The notes beneath the pieces are model-generated. The model was given only the letters and a program-made list of their open reading frames with translations. It was not told the DNA's origin and ran no database searches. This document shows, one piece after another, positions 55,008 through 64,000 of a DNA stretch of 64,000 bases; position 1 is the first letter of the stretch, and every line of letters begins with the position of its first letter. The DNA is taken from contig CM064485.1 in assembly GCA_032716605.1 (NCBI GenBank), positions 32,589,722-32,653,721 on the forward strand, in the 5' to 3' direction. Position numbers and translations under genes: made by a program. Source of the DNA: Paralithodes platypus. Taxonomy: Eukaryota; Arthropoda; Malacostraca; Decapoda; Lithodidae.

Positions 55008-55466
55008 TAGAGTTCGGGCTTACGGTCGTCATGTTTACATATAGGTCGATCGCCACGGTTAAGTTCGCGTCTATTTTGACGCCGATTTTTCCGGTTACAT
55101 GGTCCCTGCTGGCAATATATATGATTAGGACAATATGTCATGGGGGGGGGTTGAAGGGGGGCAAAGCCCCCTCAACATATTATTGTATCTAATGGCATTC
55201 AAAATAGACGGGAACATAATCGCAAGTGTCCGACGCCGCCAACGCCGTCATGTTTACATATGTCCATCGCCGTGGTTAAGTTCTCGTCTATTTTGACGGC
55301 GATTTTTTGGGGTTATTTGCCCCCTGCTGGCAATATGTAATAAGGGGGGGGGGTGAGGGGCATATTATTGTATCCAAAGGCAGTCAAAAAAGACAGGAAC
55401 ATGATGGGAAGCATCCACCGCCGCTCCGCGTAGTGTAAACAAGGCTGGCGGTACGCCCGAACTCTA
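55008..55466. mobile_element. MITE of about 460 bp with TAGAGTTCGGGC ends and internal duplication
   Basis: Inverted ends TAGAGTTCGGGCTTACGG and the complement of TAGAGTTCGGGCGTACCG. Inside, two diverged direct copies of a block of about 230 bp share CGTCATGTTTACATA, GTCTATTTTGACG and CCCTGCTGGCAATAT. G-runs occur at 55140-55150 and 55346-55355. No ORF. Confidence 0.7.
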
Positions 55467-55895
55467 AATTCTACCCGAAAATGCTGATAATAAATTACAG
55501 CACAAATAGTTAATACTTCTGCAATGTACTGCGAGTGTTGGCTGTGCAAAAATGGGAAGGCTACAGTTTATCTTTTAGAAAGTAGTACTGTATGAGTAAA
55601 TATGTTGATGCAATGGCTTGATATAGTTGCATTTTGTAAACAGCTAACCTTGTACAGTAAATGCCAAGCTGTCTAGAGGGCAAAGGGAACTTAACAAAGT
55701 CTTCCTTGATTGTGTACACTTCATATATTCTATATGTGTTCATATACTGTAGGTCTATGCTCTTACCTTAGGCTATGGTCACACTGAGAGTGAGATGGGG
55801 CAGGGGCGAGTCAGAGCGTTTGAGTGGACACACTGGGTGCGGGTGATCGGCGATTGGTGTGGGTTAGGAGCGCCCTGGAAAAATCAAATAACATG
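55467..55895. other. No gene recognised
   Basis: AT-rich intergenic DNA. Confidence 0.4.
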
Positions 55896-55896
55896 T

Positions 55897-57852
55897 GAGC
55901 AATTCAATTCAATTCAATTCAAAAGATTTTATTGTCATAAAGTAAATACAATTACAATTTTGCAGTAAGCCTAAATACAACATATTACTATGAAACAATG
56001 GGGACTGATGCCATCTGGCATATGTGTCCCCTAGTACTGTAGTTCATTACCCTAATACAATTGGTCAGAAACAAAAGAACAAGTGCAGTAGAAACAAAAC
56101 CTTAATACTGTACTAGTATATTATACAAAATCGAAGAATAAATGAAAAGCTAGTAATACGTTCACACTCAGTTTACATTAGATAAAGTCTATATCTGTAT
56201 TCAGTAAATAGTCCTTAATTATATGTTTAAAAATAGCAAAACTATAGTCCAAGTTCACCTTATCCATTATTTTATTCCAGACAATAGTTCCTCTGTGCCT
56301 AAATGTTTGCTTCATTGTATTCGTTCTAGCAATGGGAATATGCAGCATATGACACTGTCTCGTCAAATGCTGACATATGACGAAATTTTGAGCCTATTAG
56401 GGATACTTTAAAGCCTTTGTTACCATCAAGGGTATTTAGAAACCTTTAGTTTAGTTACTTCAACCTCTGCAGTTGTCTTTGAGTTAGCTGTGGGCAGAAA
56501 ACTAATTTTGGAGAGGTATTTATAAGAGTGAGAGAACTCTATTTCTTATTGCTAATCTGGCAACCTCCGTGTCATATGAGTCTGAAGGGGTTAAAGAAGC
56601 CCGGAGTAAGTCCTCTCATTATCTTAAACATCAGTTTAGCTATTGAGGAAATGTACACTTTTTTAAATGGTAATAATTTAAGGGATTTAAACAATGGTGC
56701 CGTATGGGCTCTATGGTGGGCTGATGTAATAATTCTTATTATACTCTTTTGCAGAATATATATAAGTTTAATATTGGATTCGCAAGCATTACCCCAAACT
56801 TCCACCCCCTAAATCATATAGGGGAATATAAAGCAATTATACATTGTTACCAATGTTGATACATTTAGAAGTTTCCTTGCTTTACAAATTATTCCTATAC
56901 CTTTAGATAGTTTATTTTTTAAATATTTAATATGTTCTTTCCAAGATAAAGTTTCGTCTATAATTACTCCTAGGAATTTTGAATATTGTACTTTCTTTAG
57001 TGGTTTATTATTAATACAAACACTTATGTTCGACTTTACTTGTTTTCCTTTAATTTTGAATACCATGTAATGAGTTTTATCAACATTCAATGACAGCTTA
57101 TTTGCAATAGTCCATTCTACGAGTTTTACCAACTCCAAATTCATCCTATTTATGATATTATCGACGTTATCACCCTCTAAAAATATATTTGTATCGTCGG
57201 CAAATAATATGGGAAGAATATTAGAAGACACGTTCACTATATCATTCACATAGATGAGGTACAAAAGTGGACCCAAGACTGAGCCCTGTGGTACTCCACA
57301 TTTTAAAATACCATAATTAGAGGTTTCACCATTAAAATCTACATACTGAGCTCTATTATTCAAATAACTTCTCAACCACTCTGATGCCACCCCACTTATT
57401 CAATAAAAATTAAATTTTTTAAGTAAAATGTTGTGGTTAACAGTATCAAAAGCTTTACTAAAGTCTAAAAATATCCCAACTACATTTTTTCCTAAATCCA
57501 GAGTTTGTGAAATTTTGTCTATCAACATTGTTAGTGTCAAATTAGTGTTATATTTTTTCCTGAATCCAAATTGAAATTTATATAGTAAATTATGCTTGTT
57601 GATAAAGAACATTAATCTTGTATACATTATTCGCTCAAATACTTTTGAAAACAGGGGCAAAATTGACACTGGACATCATTACTGTTATACAGCGGTATTA
57701 CTTTTATACAGCGGTATTACTTTAGCCATTTTAAGTCCGTTAGGGAAAGTGCCTTCAATCCTAGACATATTAATTAGTGAAGTTAGTACATTAATAAAGT
57801 AAGGATAAGTCTCTTTAATCACAGTGCAATTTAAGCCATCCCAAACTGGTGT
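55897..57852 (-). pseudogene. CR1/Jockey-group LINE (second family), 5'-truncated
   Basis: Minus-strand frames 57669-57400, 57390-56809 and 56805-56572 lie in one frame and are separated only by stop codons near 57400 and 56811. A final piece, 56366-56178, is in another frame. RT blocks: LPLFSKVFERIM, QFGFRKKYNT, FLDFSKAFDTVNH, CGVPQGSVLGPL, PILFADDTNIF and FLGVIIDETLSW. The C-terminus has HGTIVWNK-type sequence. The 3' end carries an (AATTC)n tail at 55897-55920. The 5' side is cut at 57852 where the next LINE tail begins. Confidence 0.85.
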
Positions 57853-57861
57853 TTTCTTCTT

Positions 57862-60325
57862 CTATCTATCTATCTATTGCCCGACGCCGTGATCCCCGAA
57901 GGGGTGGCCACGAACGAACCACCCCCATGCACCTCTGTCCCCAGTCAGTCGACGCCCCTCCCCCCAACCAGCACCGCCTTCATTCATATACTTCCTCACT
58001 CCATCCTTCCACCTCTCTTTCGGTCTACCTCTCCCTCTCTGTCCCTCCACCACGCTCTCGTACACCCTCTTAGTCATGCTCTCGCTTTCCATACGTTCCA
58101 TATGGCCGAACCATCTCAAGTTGTTCCTTTTCACACTTTCCAGCACATCTACCTCCACACCACACCTCCTTCTTACTTCCTCATTAGTCTGTCTATCCCT
58201 CCATGTAACTCCGCATGCACTTCTTAAGTAATTCATTTCCACTGCTCTCACTCTTGGTCTGAGTCTCTCAACCAGCGTCCATGCTTCGCTTCCGTAAGTC
58301 AGTGTCGGGATTACCACACTGTCATGCAAGGACTTCTTCACTTCCATACTGACCACCCTATTTCTTGTTACTGCTTTCTGCATTCCTATAACCCTCTTCC
58401 CCTGTTGTACCCTCTCCCGCACTTCTTCATCCATAGTCCCATCTTTACTCAACACACTGCCCAGATACTTAAAAGAGTCGACGATCTCCATAGCCTGACC
58501 GTTCAGCTTCACCTCACACTCTGTGACTTCACCCCTTTCGAAGACAATAACCTTGTTCTTCCCCGCATTTACCTTCAAATTCCATTTTTCGCACACTGTT
58601 CCAAACTCATTTACCAGACCCTGCAACTTCCATTCATTATCACTCATCAGAACTGTATCATCCGCAAACAGCAGTATAGGTAGCTTCCACTCAATTCCCT
58701 CCCTTTTCAGCGATACACCAACATCCACTGCTCTTGATAGTATTTCTTTCATGACTCCATCCATATATACAGTAAACAACCACGGGGACATCACACACCC
58801 CTGTTTCAAACCAACATTCAGGTCAAAGAACTCGCTCTGCTCACTCTCCACACGTACTGCCGCCTTTGCACCCTCATACATGTTCTTCACTGCTTTCAGC
58901 AACTTGCCATCTACTCCGTATATTCTAAGTACTTTCCACAAACCTTCTCTATCCACTCTGTCATAGGACTTCTCCAAGTCCATAAAGGCAACATACACCT
59001 TTTGTTTCTTCTCCAGATATTTCTCCACAACACAATTCACAGTAAAAATCTGATCTACACATCCTCTTCCCTTCCTAAAAACCTCCCTGCTCATCGCCTA
59101 TCCATTTCTACATTCTCACTCTCACTCTCTCAATCACTACCCTACTGTATACCTTCCCTACTACGCTTAGAAGACATATTCCTCGGTGGTTACCACACAC
59201 TCCTCTTTCCCCTTTGCCCTTATATAGGGGGACTATTATGCCAGTCTTCTAGTCATCGGGTGCACTCCCCTTCTCCCATGCTAGTGTGCACATATTCCAT
59301 ACCCATTCGATCAATATCTCACCACCATACCTCAACATTTCCCCACACACTCCATCTGTTCCTGGTGCTTTCCCCAACTTCACTCTTTTTATGGCTTCCC
59401 ACACTTCTGACCTCCTGATCCCCACCTCCTCCTCCACTACTTCTCTTCTTCTAACTCCCATACCATATCCAGTTATGTTTGCTGGCTCTTCATTCCTTAC
59501 ATTTAGCAACTCATTGAAGTACTCCCTCCATCTTTCGACTCTCTCTTGCTTCTCGGCTAGCATTCTCCCATTCTTATCTTTCACACCCTTACTGTTTCCC
59601 TTGCTACCTTCCCTAACTTTCTTGACTTCTTTCCAGAACAGTTTCTTACTCTCCCTCCATTTTACACTCAGATTCCTTCCAAATTCCTCATCTACTCTTC
59701 TCTTACTTTCCTTCACTACTCTCTTCACCACCCTCTTACTCTCCACGTACCTCGCTCGTTTCTGTCTCTCGAAATCTTCATTCCCTCTACTACCCAACCA
59801 CTCTCTATATGCTTTCTTCTTTTCTTCCACAGCTATTCTTACCTCTTCTGTCCACCATGCTGTACCTTTCACTCCCCTCCCTCTTCTCCTCACTCCACAC
59901 ACCTCCTCACATGCTGCACAGATCTCATCCTTAAACACCTTGCTCATCTCCTCCACTTCCTCCATAACTTCCAGGTCAAACCCACCTAGTCGTCTTTCCA
60001 CTGCTCTCCTGTACTCCTCCCTGACTTCCTCCTGCAACCTCTCCATCCTCCTCACCATTCCACCCCCCTCCAGCTCTCCTCACCCACTTCTTTTGTATCC
60101 TAACCTTAGCTACCACTACATAATGATCAGACAGACCCCCTCCAATACCCCTATACACCCTAGCATCCATCACAGATTTCTTAATTCGTTCATCCACACA
60201 TACATAATTAATCAATGACTTTCGTTCCACCACTGTCTCATCCTCCATCGTCCACACCCGTTTCCACGTGTACCTGTGGATCATTCTGCGTCGGAAGAAG
60301 GTGTTAGCTATCCTTACCTTACCTT
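57862..60325 (-). pseudogene. RTE-like LINE: endonuclease end, RT and C-terminal domain
   Basis: Minus strand. 60325-59976 encodes the endonuclease C-terminus (GGGLSDHYVVVAKVRI). After a frameshift, 60058-59249 encodes the basic linker and RT start (KAPGTDGVCGEMLRYGG). A UAG near 59249 and further stops separate it from 59094-57874, which has YVAFMDLEKSYDRVDR, GLKQGCVMSPWLF, LLFADDTVLM (catalytic FADD), FKYLGSVLSKDGTM and the NNLRWFGHMERM and RGRGRPKERW blocks typical of RTE-like C-termini. A one-base insertion near 59085 breaks the frame. The 3' end is a (TAGA)n tail at 57862-57883. The 5' endonuclease half is missing here; a fragment of it lies at 54420-54900. Confidence 0.88.
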
Positions 60326-60748
60326 TGGATACCTTTGGATGTGTTCGCCGCTCCTCTAGCGGCACCAAGGAGCGCGACGCCCCTCGTTATGGGTGGTGAT
60401 TTGGTGCAGTAGACTGTTTGAAGCGACAGCTCGCTCCCTTGCGAGGATGGGCTCGTCTGGCACTTTTTGCAGTTCGACATCTAGGGCTCTCTTGAAGTTG
60501 TCTAACGAGATGTCCCTCATGTCTCTTACTCGCCGTGGGAGTTTGTTGAAGAGACGTGGGCCTCTGTGTGATAACCAGCCCTCTCGCAGAGAGCCCATAG
60601 CACCCCTGTTATTCATCCGGGGGATTTCGCATTCCAGCCTCTCCTATCACTGAATTTCATGACTATCGGAGTATGTAGGTTTGGTACTAAACCCTCTGCG
60701 ATTTTCCACGTGTATATTATTAGGTAACGTTCTCTTCTACGTTCCAGT
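60326..60748 (-). pseudogene. CR1/Jockey-like LINE fragment, copy 3 (C-terminal part only)
   Basis: Matches 31870-32295 and 61790-62210. Frame 60616-60356 encodes RGPRLFNKLPRRVRDMRDIS to APWCR. A one-base loss near 60636 breaks the upstream frame. It ends abruptly at 60748 against the duplicated block, within the word TGAAACTG. Confidence 0.8.
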
Positions 60749-62560
60749 GAAACTGTCCGAGTAGCCTACCATCCAATTCAATTTACCCCAAGGGTGGTCC
60801 AGAAGGTACGCAGTGTGTGGTGCCCTGAATGTACGCGCGTTCCTATTAGGCACCACGCACTGCGTACCTATTGGTTTTCACAATAAATTTTCCCTCCACA
60901 GATCATATATGTCTTTTATCTTTTTTTAATTGAAAAATACAACATTTCTGGTGTAACTTATTCACTTCCTAAAATAAAATGGCATTTGATAAAGTATGTA
61001 CCTTTTGGTGTTTGGTATGTGGTCTCTGTCCAATAGGTATGCACCCAGCCCTGGTTATATCTTGTGTTTCTGAGCAGTCCTGATGCGTTTTTCTTATAAA
61101 CTCAAGCTCTCACTTAGATTAACACTTTTTACTAACACATATCCTTCTCAAACTGCATAAAATCGTCTAAATACAGCTAGAATAAAATTATAAAGAAGTA
61201 GCTCGTACAGTAGGGGTTTAGGATAGATAGATAGGTTTATTATGCTGGTAAAGTATATACAATTTTAATGCACGTGAAAATCCTGATTTAGGCCTCATAA
61301 CACTTCTAATTGTAACCTCATAAATTGTTGAGAGTGAGAGAGAGAGAATGTGTGTTTGGGTGTGAGAGAGTACTGTAAGTAATATGTGGGAAACACGTAC
61401 AAATTGTTATATTGAGAGAGAGAGAGTACGGTTTTGACAACCCGTAGGGAAGGAAGGGAAAACTAATATTTATTGGTGGCTCCTTACGTCAATGACGTAA
61501 GAGCCTATGATAATATGGCCTCGTTCCGGGCTCCTCAGAGCCCGAGTTAACCTCGATTACGGCGGTCGAGAACCAAGATCATCTTAGGGGGTACCCCTTA
61601 ATCATTCCTAAGGTACGTCATTGAGACGGAGCCACTGAAAAGTAGGAAATAAAAAAGAAAAGAATTAACACAGTTTGAACACCGCGCCTCAGCGCATTCC
61701 GATCTTCCTCTGCTTCCCATGAGCCTGCCTCATACCTCTTCCTGCCCAGGAGCGACCTCTAAAGTATATCAAGTTGGGCATCCTTTGGATACCTTTGGAT
61801 ATGTTCGCCGCTCTTCTAGCGGCACCAAGGAGCGCGACGCCCCTCGTTATGGGTGTTGATTTGGTGCAGGAGACTGTTTGAAGCGACAGCTCGCTCCCTT
61901 GCGAGGATGGGCTCGTCTGGCACTTTTTGCAGTTCGACATCTAGGGCTCTCTTGAAGTTGTCTAACGAGATGTCCCTCATGTCTCTTACTCGCCGTGGGA
62001 GTTTGTTGAAGAGACGTGGGCCTCTGTGTGATAACCAGCCCTCTCGCAGAGAGCCCATAGCACCCCTGTTATTCATCCAGGGGATTTCGCATTCCCAGCC
62101 TCTCCTATCACTGAATTTCATGACTATCGGAGTATGTAGGTTTGGTACTAAACCCTCTGCGATTTTCCACGTGTATATTATTAGGTAACGTTCTCTTCTA
62201 CGTTCCAGTGAGTACAGATTCAGTGCTCTTAAACGCTCCCAATAGTGTAGATGTTTTATCGAACTTATATGCGAAGTGAAATTTCTTTGTACACTCTCTA
62301 CGTCATTTATTTCACCTGCTTTGTATGGGGATGTTAATACGCTACAGTATTCAAGCCGCGGTAGCACTAGAGATTTGAAGAGCGTTATCATAGGCAATCA
62401 CCGCGTGTTTTAAAAGTACGCAGAATCCAACCCGTTAAGACGTTTCGCAGCCGCCACTTTGACCTGGTTATGTACTTTGAAACCCATATTTTCAGACATT
62501 AATACCCCAAGGTCTTTCACACTGTCTTTCCGTTCTATTATGTGGTTAGATTCTGTTAAG
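60749..62560. repeat. Second copy of the 1.8-kb duplicated block (30831-32635)
   Basis: Begins in the middle of the foldback element, carrying only its right arm, then LINE 3' flank, tail and coding end. The left arm of the foldback element is absent, so 60748/60749 is a rearrangement junction and not an element terminus. Confidence 0.85.
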
Positions 62561-64000
62561 TAATTTGTAATTTCTTTAACACCATTATTATCTCCGTACC
62601 GTATTAATTGGAATTTTTCCTCATTGAATTGCATGTTGTTTTCCCTGGTCCACTGGAACACTACATTCATGTCTTCCTGCAGTCGGCCCGTGTCCTCTTG
62701 TGTGTTTACTATCTTGCTTAATTTTGTGTCATCAGCAAAAGACGACACCGTACTGTGTCTGGTGTTGGTATCTATGTCGCAAATTAGTATGAGGAACAGA
62801 AGGGGCGCTAGCACTGTTCCTTGGGGCACTGAGCTTTTGACATCCGAAGGCTCAGAAGTGACTTGGTTTACTGCTACCGATTGTTTTCGGTTTACGAGGA
62901 AATTGTATATCCACCGTCCGATTTTCCCAGTTATACCTTTCGCTTTCAGTTTGTGGGCTATTATACCATGGTCACATTTATCAAATGCCTTAGCAAAATC
63001 GGTGTAAATGACATCCACGTTTTTCTTTTCTTCTAGCGCTTTAAGAATTTTGTCATAGTGTTCCAAAAGTTGTGAGAGACATGATCTTCCCGCTCTGAAC
63101 CCATGTTGACCGGTGTTGTGTAGTTCATTTGCCTCCATGAATGTTGAAATTTTGCTTCGCAGGACTCGCTCGAAAACTTTAATGATGTGAGAGGTTAGAG
63201 CTACCGGGCGGTAGTTTTTTGGTAGTGCTTTACTCCCTCCTTTATGCAGTGGGGCAATTATTGCGTTTTTCAAGCTATCTGGTATGTCACCAGTGTCTAG
63301 ACTCCTTCTCCACATTATAGCCAGGGGTTTTGAGAGGTTTTCCTTACATTTTTTCATTAGGATCGAATTCCATGAGTCCGGGCCTAGTGCCAAGTGGGAT
63401 GGCATGTTGGAAATGGCCTCTTCTATGTCTTTTGGACCGAAATCAATATCCAGCATCTGAGGGGTTTCCGTGGGGGAGGTTTCCATGAAAAATATATTTT
63501 GGTCTCTGATGACTTTTGTTTCATCAGGCTCACTGAATGCCATTTCATACTGCCTGCTTAAGAGTTCGCTCATTTCCTTTTTGTCCCCTGTGAAAGAGCC
63601 GTCCCCTTTGCTCAGTGGGCCGATGTTTGATGTTGTTTTAGCCTTTTGTTTGGCGTATGAAAAGAAGTATTTGGAATTTTCCTTTATACCTGCAATAGCT
63701 TTCCTCTCCTCTTCCATATGTTGTAGTTCATATGATATTCTTAGCCTTTGTTCAATTTCCACAATTTCTCTATCTATTTCGACCTTTTGCCTATCCTGTA
63801 GATTTTGATGTGTGCGTCTTTGTGTGAGTAATTTTCTTCTTCTGTACAGCCTCCTCTTTTCCCGATCTTGTTTGCTTCTTCTTTTTGTTTGTCTTGCAGG
63901 TATATGGTGGCTACAGATTTGGGTCATGGTTTCTGTTATTAAGACTAGACATTCTGCTGGTGTCAGGTTATCCATTAAATCTTCCCAGTCTATTTCCTCC
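61221..64000 (-). pseudogene. CR1/Jockey-like LINE, copy 2, running off the window
   Basis: Minus-strand ORF from beyond 64000 to 62410 (open through the window edge), then 62397-61816 in another frame. RT blocks: LGPDSWNSILMKKC, NYRPVALTSHIIKVFERVL, QHGFRAGRSCLSQLLEHYD, VIYTDFAKAFDKCDH, SSVPQGTVLAPLLFL, VSSFADDTKLSK (catalytic FADD) and KDLGVLMSENMGF. The only visible defect is a one-base deletion near 62397: GGCAATCACC here against GGCAATTCACC in copy 1 at 32476. Upstream is a basic RRLYRRRKLLTQ region. The 3' end has a short (CTAT)n tail near 61221. The endonuclease would lie outside the window. Confidence 0.88.

Noticed and set aside
59286..60218. 310-codon plus-strand ORF rich in Ser/Thr/Leu
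   Set aside because: Antisense shadow of the RTE-like LINE; composition reflects the complement of a Lys/Glu/Arg-rich protein.

Overview
This is a gene-poor, repeat-dominated stretch of an animal nuclear genome. I find no convincing single-copy host gene, no rRNA gene, no functional tRNA gene and no prokaryotic-style operon. The mix of decayed non-LTR retrotransposons (L2-like, CR1/Jockey-like and RTE-like families), Ty3/gypsy-type LTR elements, Tigger/pogo, piggyBac-like and hAT-like DNA transposons, MITEs, SINEs and long (TA)n, (GAT)n and G-rich simple repeats suits an arthropod. A decapod crustacean is my best guess. That guess rests on the general look of the LINE proteins and the microsatellite load, not on a marker gene.

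Layout. 1-7033: LTR retrotransposon A, minus strand, running off the left edge, followed by a 113-bp LTR scrap and a trinucleotide microsatellite. 7836-9772: a broken, unclassified Ser/Arg-rich ORF. 10951-18062: LINE fragments, including a nearly complete L2-like LINE split by a 420-bp SINE, a second SINE copy, and the 3' end of the LINE family that shares its tail with that SINE. 18250-22830: AT-rich DNA with degenerate tandem repeats, a 205-bp MITE, a 404-bp tandem duplication and long simple repeats. 23352-25961: a complete but dead Tigger element with TIRs and TA target duplications. 26017-29209: a Tigger-type MITE and a GC-rich block with a long open piggyBac-like ORF that lacks its catalytic core. 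29620-32630: LINE tails and a foldback element, part of which is duplicated at 60749-62560. 32640-37658: LTR element B, 5'-truncated but with the best pol gene. 38325-41115: a nest of a Tigger-type TIR pair, a 256-bp tandem repeat and a hAT-type element. 41286-41880: a TTAA-flanked MITE. 42046-50152: LTR element C, complete, young and non-autonomous. 50821-53830: a third SINE copy and a second TTAA MITE with a LINE inserted in it. 54120-64000: a tRNA-derived SINE, another MITE and RTE-like and CR1-like LINEs.

The strongest biology is in elements A, B and C. They belong to one family of Ty3/gypsy-like retrotransposons in which integrase lies upstream of reverse transcriptase and RNase H. This is the Ty1/copia-like domain order known for the Gmr1 group, not the usual gypsy order. 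B carries a recognisable DD35E integrase and a YLDD reverse transcriptase. A and C keep gag and protease but have lost much of pol, A by in-frame deletions and C by deletion and heavy scrambling that still leaves one ORF of 1254 codons. B's relatives could therefore have mobilised A and C in trans. The second clear partnership is between the 415-420-bp SINE and a LINE: both end in the same 3' sequence followed by (AAC)n, which fits LINE-driven SINE retroposition.
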